From Gambelia wislizenii (Eukaryota; Chordata; Lepidosauria; Squamata; Crotaphytidae): a DNA stretch of 64,000 nt. The DNA is taken from NCBI GenBank assembly GCA_030847615.1, contig JAUMIR010000003.1:69946001-70010000 (forward strand). The letters are read 5' to 3'. Made by a program: the position numbers and the translations under genes. Positions 34,601 through 46,600 of the stretch are shown piece by piece (the first letter of the stretch is position 1; the number at the start of each line of letters is the position of its first letter). The notes below the pieces were generated by a model. It was not told the DNA's origin and ran no database searches. It saw only the letters and a list, made by a program, of their open reading frames with translations.

Positions 34601-37600
34601 CGTTTGTGTTTTCCTCCAATATTAAACATCCCAAAATGTTATGGATAATTTTTCCGCAGAGAAAAAGATGTGGCTTTTTTTTTTTTTTTTGCACAAAACA
34701 TCCTCACATTTTCTACATGCTAAATGTGTTTCCTGTACAGGAAATAATGTTTTCTGGGAAATAAATGTGTTTTTTTCACAGGAAACGTGGGGTCTTGCAA
34801 ACAAAAAAAGTGTTTTTCTGCACAGAAAAAAAAATCTCAAGAACACTTTGGAATGCTTTAAATAAGGTGAGAATGCTGCACAGAAATATTTTCTCCCATA
34901 TTGAGGAGAAAACTACAGAAAATTATTTCTCCTTGCATGTGAGGATGAAATAATTGAGGAATTAGATCCCTATTCCTAACAATGGTCAGAACCACTGAGC
35001 TTCTGAAAGATGCTCTGTCTTGAGTGTTAGTAAGTCTTCAGGAAATGTATTTCTCCGTACTTGTAAGATGGTGATCAAATATGAATTTTAATTCTAGCTT
35101 TCCATCATTCATATTCTGGTACATTTGGTAAATGTTATGGTTGGTTCCCTCATAACATTTCTGCCTTTGCATCTTAAGACACATGTATAGAATTGCAGTT
35201 TTAAAATCTTTACCACTTGCTGAAAATCCATATAATTTCAGAAGAGGGCAGATGCTGGTCTGACGCAAACATTTTGAGGGTGTTTCAAAATAATGATTTC
35301 CAGATAGTGGTTCCATATTCTATTCTATTTTATTGAAATGTGTGTAGAGTTGTTATAACATCAGACCAATCCCTTGATTAGCCCAGCCCTATGCCTTGGC
35401 CACAACCTGAGGACCACCACCTGCAGAGGGATGCATCAGCTTCTTTCTTGTTGTCAGAAAGATCTTGACTCATCTGCTTGCTGCCCTATAGTTTCTGAAG
35501 TGAAGGGATGAATATACTGGCCCTTGTCAGTAGCCAGAGGGCTGCTGGGTAGTTACATAATCTCTGCCCGATCAAGAACCTAAAGAAAGGATGATTCGTC
35601 TAGTGTTATTCCTAAATGGATTAAATGTCTGCTATACTAAGAGCTTGGAAAAGTTACTTTATAAAAGTAATTTGCTCCTGTTACTCATTATAATGTACTT
35701 TTTTTAAAAGGCAATTTAAATCACTTAATATAAAATGCTGAAATACAGTCATCCCTTCACATTCGCGGGGGTTAGGTTCCCCAGACCCCCGCGAATGTGA
35801 AAAATCCGCAAATAACAATTGCCCTCCCCCTCCCCCGCCAAAGCAACCACAGGGCTTCCAGAGGCCCTATAGTCGCTTTCCCCCGCCTCCCTAGGTCTTC
35901 ATGAGACCTCCGGAGCATCTCCGGAGGCCCCATGATCACCTCCCCAGCCCTCCCCACCCCTTCCCCAGGCCTTCATGAGGCCTCCGGAGCATCTCTGGAG
36001 GCCCCATGATCGCCTCCCCAGCCCTCCCCACCCCTTCCCCAGGCCTCCAAGGGGCCTCCAGAGCGTCTCCAGGTGCCCCGTGAAGGCCTCCCCGGCCCTC
36101 CCCACCCCTTCCTCAGGCCTTCGCGGGGCCTCCGGAGGGTCTCTGAAGGCCCCGCAGAGGCCTTTCCAGCCCTCCCCACTCCCTCCCAAGGCTTTCGCGG
36201 GGCCTCTCAGGGCCCCACGGAGGCCTCCCCGTGCCCCCCAAGGCCTTCGCGGGGCCTCACAAGGCCCCGCAGAGGCCTCCCCAGCCCTCCACCCTCCCTC
36301 CCAAGGCCTTCGCGGGGCCTCCGGAGAGTCTCCGAAGGCCCCGCGGAGGCCTTCCCAGCCCTCCCCCCTCCCTCCCAAGGCCTTTGCAGGGCCCTGCGGA
36401 GGCCTCCCCGGCCCTCCACCCTCCCTCCCAAGGCCTTCGCGGGGCCTCCAGAGGGTCTCCGAAGGCCCCGTGGAGGCCTTCCCAGCTCTCCTCCCTCCCT
36501 CCCAAGGCCTTCGCGGGGCCTTGCAAGGCCCCGTGGAAGCCTCCCCGGCCCTCCCTGCTCCCTCCCAGGGCTTTCACGGGGCCTCCGGAGGCCCCGTGTT
36601 GTGGTTTTGGGGGGCCCAAGGAGGCCCTCCCAAAACCGCGAATAATCAAAACCGCGAATGTCAAGTTCGCGAATGTGGAGGGACGACTTTCTTGTTCAAA
36701 ATCCCTTTAAATGCTCTTTAACTTTAAAAATAACTAAAACCAGTAATTATGCCAATGAAGTAAATTGATTCCCACCAGTTATATTACTTTTAAAATGCTA
36801 CCTTGTATAACAAAGAAGAGACCAGTAAACTGACTTGAAGGGTCAGTGTTCTGTAGGATGACCCTGTGGGGTTGTCTTAACGGTGAAAAAATTCCTCACA
36901 GAATGCAAGGAGAACCTAACCTGTCTAAATGGCAAGCTATGACGTTTTGCCATTTTGTGAAGGAGGGGGTCCCAAAATGTAAAAAAACTACTCAGGAAAA
37001 GCTTTTGCAGCTTTTCCCAGAGTTTTTTTTTTTTTTTTTTTAACTGCAGGGAAAATGGTATCCCCAGTCATTGGGACAATCACTTTCCCATAGGAGAGGA
37101 AGTGCAAACCTAATTAGCAGGACGAGCATAGGGGTGGGGCTTGCTAATAAGGCAAACACCATGTTGATTTTTTGCCTTAGCAAGTGAGTGTTAAGGCAAG
37201 AAAATGCGGTGTTGGTTTGGTTGTTTCCTTTTTTTTTTTTTTTTTTTTTGAAAAGCAAAATATTGCCCCAGTGCACAGTTGAAATGGTTTTTAAAAGTTT
37301 GGTGGAGGCAAATTCCGGTAGGTGAAAACGCAAGTAATTCACCCGCGGCTGCCATCTTGACTGGCTGACATGCAAAGATTTGGGAGGCCAAAACACAGTT
37401 AAAACACGTCGCCGCCGTTGCAAAATGCCATTACTTCAGGACACTCCAGTTTGGGGGGGCTCGTATAAATGGGCTCTGTGACTGCGTAGTCACCCAAGTG
37501 CCTGATACTGGGTGAGATAGAGGGGGAAGCACTCCCTGACTGTTCTTCCTTGGTGTAAGACTGAGTAAACTGTACTAGACAGTCAGTCCTGCATGCACTA

Positions 37601-40600
37601 AGCTAACCTGCTGCCTTCAAGGTTAGGTAGAGTGCTGAAATAAGACCCAACTCCTGGCCTATTTGGCTTCTTTCTAGAGGTGGGTTGCAAGAGGCCCATC
37701 CTGTCTTTCAGCTTAGCCATGGTTGACCCTGGGCATTCTACATCATGGAATGGGGTAGAACCAGATTACTTCTAAACTGAACAAGAATGATTGAGGGAAA
37801 ACATATATACTTCCTCATAAAGATGTACTATTAAACATGTTGCACAGAAGGTGGCATAGTACACTGCTCTTGCAGCTGTCTCCCAATGGAAAAAGGCTGC
37901 CTAACTCTGGCTGCCCATCTAGGCACGCCATTAATATACTAAGAAGTAAATGACCTGTGGTGGAACAAAGTCTGTGTTTGCAAAGAAGAAACAGGATCAA
38001 ATCATGTATATCAAAGGCACTGAGAAGAACATGTAATTCTAGCTGAGGATGTTAGTGAACAAAGCTCGGCTCAGTGTAGACAATAGTGTAGGCTGAAGCT
38101 AATTACAGAAAAGGCAGAGAGTAGAACACCTGCAATGGCATCTCTGTCTTGTGCCCACACTGGGACAGGTTTGGGAGTTTGCTTGAACATTTCCAACACC
38201 ATCTACATATGTGTGGCTGAATGAACCATGTCATATGACTGCACCCCATTATTGTGATTTTAACCACAAAACGGGAAAGAAGGGAAATTAAACTATCTAA
38301 CCAATAAAAGTTCAGCCTCTGCTCAGAATTAGAAACAAGGTACTAGTTATTCCAGGCCCTGCACCTAGTAGCTTCCAGGTAAGTGGACTGGTAAATCCAC
38401 TCTGGATTTTATAGTGTGAATGTTAGAGAAGCTGTCCAAGGTACCAGCCTATTTTAGGAACAGGGACCAGCATCTTCTGCTTTTAAATTCAGACTAAAAC
38501 CCAGGAGAAATTCACTGCCCCAGTAACATGAAGAATCCACCTGTGCCATTCCAATGATGCCTAGTTAAGGTCATACTTACCATGTAAAAGGGAATTATTA
38601 TTTATATATTAGATTTATACCCTGCTTTTCACCCAGATAATGGTACTCAAGCTGGCTATCAATGATTTAAAAACAACAACAAAGAAAACAAATATAATCC
38701 AGAATACAACCACAATTTAAAACACACCAATAAAAGAAAGCACTCAACCAATTGAGTTCAAATCCCTTTCCACAGTGACCTAGCTTGAAGGCACATAACC
38801 GGAGAGTGAAATGGATACACAGCAGCTTGATACTTGACCATTTTGACCCCAGTTAAGTGGCTTCCCTTGGATTTGCTTCCTTCCCTCACAAGCATTCTAG
38901 AGAAAGGGCTGCAGCAAGCATGGAATTCATTTTATAGCTATATCATTAGAAACGTATTGTTATACATGCACATACCCGAATCAGCACTTAAAGCTCTTGT
39001 TGGAGTGGCATTCACAGCCATTCCTTTAATTTTACCTAGTAATAAGACATTTTGGTCTTGTTTGACACCTAGGCAGCTTCAGAATGGACAGCTGTTTGTG
39101 CTGTCAATCAAAACTCATTATACAGTTACTGGATCCTTCACTCCATAATGGATTTTCTTTTTGTAAGAGACAAGTTGGAAGCTGTGGGAAAACATGGAAG
39201 GGTTACAAATGTGGGTCTTCCCAAATAGAAGACATCTCACACTATCAATTAGAAAACTTTGTGCAGCTACTTCATCTTGCATTTTCTTCACACATTGTCC
39301 ATGATAAGAAAAGAAAAAACAGAAGAAGCAGTAGAAAAACAAGGATGAATTATGGATGGGGAACATCAAAGCTCCATAAAATGAATGAATTGAATGGGGT
39401 GGGGTGATGATTTGACAAAATGTCATCTAAACCCATCTTAAAATTTGGCAGACCCATTGCATGAAACAAGCCTTGTCTGAAAGCACCCTTAGGCTAAGAG
39501 ACAGAGCTAAGAGCCTGGGGGCATATCCTGCCTGTGGATCAGGTCCGTTGCTCCCCTGCTACCTCCACAAAATGGGAGGAAGTCCAGACAGGCACGCCAG
39601 CCTATTGCAGTAGCTGCCGCTACCACAGTCTCCCTCACTATCTCTGAAGCTAAGAAGCCAACCAGCAGCATGTGACCAAGTCTCCCTGCATGTGACCAGC
39701 CTTGGTCACATTCTGCAGGCCTGCTTTCTGATGTGGAAGAGCAGCAGCAGAGGGCAGATGTGGTAATTGGCCGGCAGGCTGGAATGGGTTCCTGCGGTCA
39801 TGTAGAGACAGATCAGTTTCTTTATGGCTGGAACAGATTTAAACAAGTATTTAAATATAATGTTTTATTGGGTCCTACCCCATCTCTCCTCTCTCCCGTC
39901 TTAGACCCATCTTTGGACTGGGGGTAATGAGGACTGCTCGGGGTCACAACAGGGCAAAAGCCCTGTGTTGCCAGGACTGCAGAGCTCCAAGGGGTGGGGA
40001 AAATGGGGTAAATTGCCCATGTAGATAAGCTCTGAGAGACATAGCTAAGCTGCACTCACTTGCCATGTGTGCCTTTTGTAATGGATGTCCCTTGTTTGAG
40101 GGTCAGAGAGCTTGTCTCTTATAGGGCTGGCAGGTGTCCTTTATTATAAGGGGTGTCCCCTTTTTGAGGGTTGGACAATTTTCCTTTTTATATAGACTGA
40201 ACAAGATGCCCAAACATCCCAAGCTTTGAGGTCTGGGCCCTTCTGTCAAAGACAGAAATGTGTGCACTATGTAATTTATGAATGTGGACAATATGTTAAT
40301 TTTACAGTGAAATGCATATCTTTGTCTTTGTTGTTGTTGTTAACTGCCCTCAAGTTGAGTTCAACTCAACTCATGGCAACCCTGTGAATGAGGCATTTCC
40401 AAGACTCCCTGTACTCAACTATTCTGTTCTACACTGGCCAAATGAAACACCCTCACCTCGTTGTATCGGTGAGCAGTCCAACAATGTACAGCTGGAATCT
40501 GGGGCTTTTCAGCATTTTGGGGCTTTAATCCACATCAAAAAAGTGTGGGGATTTACTTCGGAATCTAGCAGAAAATCCAGATATTCATGCATGTGTGTGG

Positions 40601-43600
40601 ACAGTGCTCCATTGTGATGTTGGTGTGGGGCCAGGGGGAGGAGTTTTTATGGTGAGTAGGCAGAATAGGGTGGGAGAAGATACCCTGGGCCAGGTGATCA
40701 GCTGACCTTTCCTGCTGTTTAAATTTCCCTTTTTTAGCAATTCCTCTTTTTTGGGGGGGGGGGAGTATATGCAGCAGTTGTTCAGAGAAGCACATACCAA
40801 CATACCCATATCATTAGCTGCGCGTACCTCAGCTTAACAGGATGTTCAAAGTCCCTCCAAGCCATGGGAAAAGATATGCACATGCAGGGGGGGGGGAACT
40901 GGAGCAACCACAGCCATGGGGCTGTGCATACTGCAATTTATTGGTGAGTTCGAAAGGGGGACCTGTGTGGACTTGTCTCGGTGTGTGTGGTGATCATGTA
41001 GACAAGCCTGTAGTCGCTGTGGACCAGGGAAACTTGAAAGTAAGCTGGGTTTCCCCGTCAGTTTAGACAAGCCCCCTGTTAACTGTAACCAATACTTGTA
41101 TTTGGTATTTAAGTAGAACACAAACTTGTTAACATCTATTCTTGATTGTCAGCCCTGCATGTCATGAATTTCTACTGTCCCTTACTGCTGTTTTCAAAAG
41201 GTATCAACACTAATATGAACAGAACAGCTACAACATACAAGTACAGCATGAACAAACTGAGCTGCATTTATTAGTGACAGAATGGTTGTGCTTTGGAATC
41301 CCATTCTGCTCAGACAGTATTTACCCATCAGAATTGAACAGGAGAGACCTAGAGGCCTTGTGAGTATGCCCAGATGTGGGCAGCAGCACTGTTTTAATTA
41401 ATCAAGTAGTGTTCTGGAGATATATTTTTCCCTATTAATATTTTACTGGCAAACTGAGTGATGGCAGAGGGCTCTGGTTTCAGAAGGCCCTGTTCTAAAT
41501 CTCAGGATGTGGCAACTATTTACTGTGCTTTGTTCAATGAAACCTAAGAGCTTGATTAGGATTTCAGCTCCAGCTTCTCAAGTTAACCACAGTGCCACTC
41601 CAGTGCCCCATTGTGCTCTCTTCTCTTACAGATGAAGAGCTTCTGGTGTGGAAACTTAGGACCTTTTCAGATGCCCAAAAAAACCATCACGGGAGGGTGG
41701 GAGAGGTATGTGGCTATCCCGTGGCACGGGGTCAGTTTCGGACAATGCCGTCCCCCTCCCGTCATCGTCCGTGTTACTTCTGTGGTCAATTGAAGGCAAA
41801 GGTGCTACTTTTTACTCACAAAAATCTTCTGTGAGTAAAAAATGGCGCGTTCGCAATAGATCGAACACGGAAGTAACACGGACGATGACGGGAGGGGGAC
41901 GGCGTTGTCCAAAACTGACCCCTTGCCACGAGATAGCCATGTACCTCTCCCGCCCTCACCTGACGGGTTTTAGGGAGTCTGAAAAAGTCCTTAGTGCTCA
42001 TCTAGGTGAGATAATATAATGTGGATTGCTGCACATTAATGCAAAATCTCAGCAGTGTCCATTTGTCACCACGGTTTTTCGTCAAGATTTCTGGTATGCA
42101 AAGTTATCCATATTTGAAGTTCACACGGAGGTATGCCTGCGAATCAAGATGGTAGCCAAAAGTGAATTACTTGGGTTTTTTATTCTCCATAAGTTGCTGC
42201 TGCTGCACTTAAAAAAAAAAAAAACTTTAAATCTAAGGTGTACAACTATGACCTGCTTTTTAAAAAAAGCTGTTTGGTTGCCCTGCTTCTGAAAAAAATG
42301 TGCACAATAGCTACCGCAAAACAAAAATGGCAGTTCCGAAAACTTTGTTGCCTACAAGTCCACCCCACATCCAACCAATTGGCTTTCAACTTCTGGAATG
42401 CGCAGCAATGCAAATTGGTTGTCCTAATGAGCACTAATGCTCATTCCCATGTATTTATTTTTTAATGGCCTAGTTTTTTCAGGTTTTGGCCCCTCTCCTT
42501 CCAAAAACTGTGAATCACCACAGGATCTTGTTGGGATCTCGCATTCTATGAGGAGTTTTTTCATTGTCTAGACAACACCTTAAAGAAATCTAGGTACTCA
42601 GCTGAAGACTTTCATCCAAGACTGAAGAGCCTCTGAGCTACTCCTCCCAACTTTATCTTGCCATCTAGCTATTGCTAATTACTTTCTAGTATCCATGTCC
42701 TGAAAGTGGCAGAGGCAGCCAGTATGTGTGCTCGGCAACATGCTTGCCCAGTTGTTACCCTGTGCCAGAGACATGCCTAAGTGAAAAATTTCCACTCTAC
42801 TTAACAGCAAACCAAAAATAGCTGCAAAGGCAAAAAGGGCACAGATTGGGTTCCTTTAGGGCTATAGCAGTAGAAAGCCAGCCTCCAACACTGAGCTGCT
42901 GCTGAAAAGGAAGAAGAAGGTGGTGGTGACATACCCTCCAACTGTCCCCATTTGGCAGGGACAGTCCTGATTCATGCTGTCACCCCACTTTTTCAGCTGC
43001 TTTTTTAAATGCCACACTTTCCCCATTTGTCCCCCACTTACTTTGATTGCTGCAAACAAGTCAAAGTGAAAAAGGAGTTTACACTCAGTTAACTCAGTGT
43101 GGGGGGGAGCAGGGGGGAGGAATCTTGCCTTTCCCAGTAGGCTCGGGCAAGAGCAAACCACTGTGGCCTCTCCTAGCTTATGTGGTCTTCCTCATTAATA
43201 ATTTTTGCCATCTTAACCACAGTCTGATGTTGCGCGGCCACCACACGTGTCCCAGTTTTCATCTGTGAAATGTTGGAGGGTATGTGGTGGTAGAAAACTC
43301 CATGATAAACATCTCTCGAGTCTTAGGACTTTTTTGGACATTAAAAATACAACGCTAGCAGCCTCGCCACGTTGCGAGGCTGCAGCGCTGCAGGGCGTCC
43401 CTTTCGGATGACGCCCGTCCCTGCCAGTACTGTTGCAGTACCACAGGGACATTTGAGCGTTATATTTAGCCGATTTTTATTCACGATCAACTTTCGTGAG
43501 TAAAAATCGGCTAAATATAACGCTCAAATGTCCCTGCGGTACTGCAACAGTACCGGCAGGGACGGGCGTCATCCGAAAGGGACGCCCTGCAGCGCTGCAG

Positions 43601-46600
43601 CCTCACAACGTGGCGAGGCTGCTAGCGTTGTATTTTTAATGTCCAAAAAAGTCCTTAAAGTCTGCTTGATCACATGGAGCTTGATAAGGCAGGTTGAGTG
43701 GCTGTGCTGGGTTTTGGATTGTGGCAGCTATTCTCCAAAAAGGTTAATTCCCCCTTGTTCATGGGGACAACGTCAAAATGTGTTTGAGACAAACAGACCC
43801 TCGAGGGACTCTATTGATTCATGCACCATCCAGTGACTAACATATCTAATAAGTGGGGTCTGTAACAAAATGTTGCACTGCACAGTGTCTCCTCTTGTTC
43901 AGTGTTCCAACCAGTCAGTCAGAATGCTCCATTTCATATCCTCTATACCCAAATGAAACTTAGCATTTTGTAGCTACTGAGCTTGGCAATTTCCTTTTTG
44001 GCTCTTTTAGGGAGATTCCTTTTCCTTCTGTTCTCCTCCCCAAAGATGTATTCTGCTTCTACACATCTTGGGCTTCCCCAAGTATGTTGATACTATTACC
44101 ATCTTGTTTCTCAGTAGCCCCATTTTGGCTACATAACCAGGTACAGCCTTATCGCATGAGGGAAAGGAAGCAGCTTTAAAGCCTGAGAACCCGCCTTGCC
44201 TTATCGCATGATGTCTGCATGCTTCAGCTGTTCTTCCATTTGAGTCCTGTGGAAGATGATGGTAAACATGAGCCTTTTTGCTAACTGGAAAAATCCCTTT
44301 ACCACCATCTCCCACAGAACCAGAACAGGAGAATACTTGAAGCACATCAACGTCCTGCAATAAGGCAAGGAGGGATGCGCTACTCTCAGTCTTTACTTCC
44401 GTTTCCCTTCCCTCTTGCAATAATGGTTAGTATGATGATAAAAGAGTATTGTTCTGCTCCTGCACAGTAATCACCCTAGAGGCAGCCTCCATGACTGCCA
44501 CCTCCTCCTGCCCCCATAATTTTATTGAAAAGGCAAGATCCTTATATAAATCTGTATCCAAGCTATAAAATTCCTTGCCCCAAGAGGCTAGGCTGGCATC
44601 TTCTTTGACTGTGCTTTCATGTATGGTAAATATTTTCATGCCCAGACACACATGTATTTTTTGAATTATATGTAATGTTGCATTTATTTTATCTATGGTT
44701 ATTATATTTTATTATTTTATTGTCAGTTAGTGCATTCAATTGCCACTAGTGGCCCAGAGTAGTGAGGAAACTCTAGAAGCGTGAGGCATATGTTTTTGTA
44801 TAGATAAATAAAGAATATTTTTGTCTTTTCATAGCTTAACCACCATCCATCATATGTATACTCTGTAATATAAATGGTGGCATTTTAAAAAATAAGCTAG
44901 AGGGAGACGGAGTCTAAACAACCAGTTTAATGATTTTAGTTCCTACTTATTAGCAGTTCTTGTTCGAATCCAATAAGACATAGCCTACAAAAGTTTATGT
45001 GCTCTATTATCAATGCAGTTTATTAAGTCTTAAAAGATGCTTTCAATTAATATTGAAGTTTCTGGATTTCTCAGGGGATAAATATTTGTTATATCAAATA
45101 GTCATATAAATATACTGTTTGTTTATGAGATGACAGTTTTAATATTTTTTTTTGTATTTCCATTTCTAACAAGGGAAATATTAATTGGGAAAACAATTAA
45201 TGTGGTCATCTTCTCTTTCATGTTGATATCTTGGGGTAGGAGCTGTGCAGCCCTCCAGAGGCTGTTACACTATGTCTCCCCCAGATTCCTCACCACTATC
45301 TATGCTGGCTAGGGCTGCTGGGAAATGCAGTCCAGCAGCCTCTGGAGGACTGCACAGTTCCCACTCCTATCCTACCTAATGGGCATGGTCATGTAATGGG
45401 GTGACCCCAATTTTCAGGAACTTCAGGAAGCAAAGATCTGTATATCCAAAGATAACACTCCCATTACCATCTTCTCTGCTTCCTGCAGGTAACATGCACA
45501 CTGCCTGTGTCCATTGTATTCTGCCAGGTCCCTTGCAGTGTAACCATCCACATCACGGATGCCTGGATCTATTCGGTGGGAGATCAGTGTTTGACAGCAC
45601 TGCAAATAAATAATAAACAACCACCATTATCCTGATTCACATACAACCAAGGAAGTAGTTTATGCAGTTGGGGTTTTCTTTACGGGTGTTCACGGGTGTT
45701 TTGTTTTGTTTTGCCAATGTACCTCCCACAAAAGGACAAGCATTTGTCATAAGTGGCACTGAATCTGTGATAGATCAAATTGCTATTGCTTGCATCATGT
45801 TGCTGTCTATGGACTTTTTCGGACGCGAAGAAAGTAACGCAAGCAGCCTTGTCAGCTTCCGAGGCTGCTGCACTGCAGAGCGTCCCTTTCGTATGACGCT
45901 CGCTTTTACTCACGATCATGAGTAAAAAACGACGAAATATGACGCTCAACTCTCCCCGCGGTACCACAACAGTACCGGCAGGGGCGAGCGTCATACGAAA
46001 GGGACGCTCTGCAGCGCAGCAGCCTCGCAAGCTGACGAGGCTGCTTGCATTACTTTCTTCGCGTCCGAAAAAGTCCTATAACATTTACAGGAAAAGATGG
46101 CTGTGACAGGAAATGTGAGGTATGTTTCATTAAATCAAGCTATCTCATGTTATCTGCAATGAGTATATAGCCATGTGAATTTGTCCTAAAGCTACATAAG
46201 GGATTGACCACATGCTACATTGAATACATAACATGCAGATGATACTTGGGGGTCATCTATACAAGGCAATAAAATGTGGATTGATACGCAGTAACACCAA
46301 TTCACAGCAGCTTTCGTTTGTCTCCACAGTTTTTTTCCCCCAGGATTGCAGGCAAGTGAAGCCATACACATTTGTTGTTCAAACAGGCATGCCTGTGAAT
46401 CAAGATGGCTGGCACGAGTGAATTACTCACTTATTTTTTTTAAAGCAAATCCAAGGTGCGGAATTGTGATCTTCCACTTAAAAAAAGAGAGGAAAAGTCT
46501 GTTTTGTCGCCTCCACACACGATTGCTACAGTGAAAATCCAAAATTGTGGTTCTGGGTGCTTGCCTTGCCAGCAAGTTCTGCCTGCTGTGCATGTCCAAC

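Larger units (their letters stand above)
28936..45467. other. ESPNL intron 5 (about 16.5 kb)
   Basis: Long intron between the ankyrin exons and the linker exons. Transposons fill much of it and are listed separately. The stretches 29000-31160, 34450-35740 and 37500-39500 hold no coding text I recognise. A proline-rich exon like the mammalian linker was looked for and not found. Confidence 0.7.

Noticed and set aside
35899..36721. Several overlapping open frames up to 248 codons, rich in Pro, Gly, Ala and Arg, on both strands
   Set aside because: They lie in the GC-rich minisatellite, where stop codons are rare; the translations are just the repeat unit in each frame.
44007..44651. Two adjacent minus-strand open frames (about 137 and 74 codons) separated by one stop, looking like a broken gene
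   Set aside because: The opposite strand of the right part reads as the end of an L2-like LINE ([15 protein letters not shown]), the protein text fits no family I know, and no splice phase links it to ESPNL. Most likely chance frames in repeat DNA.
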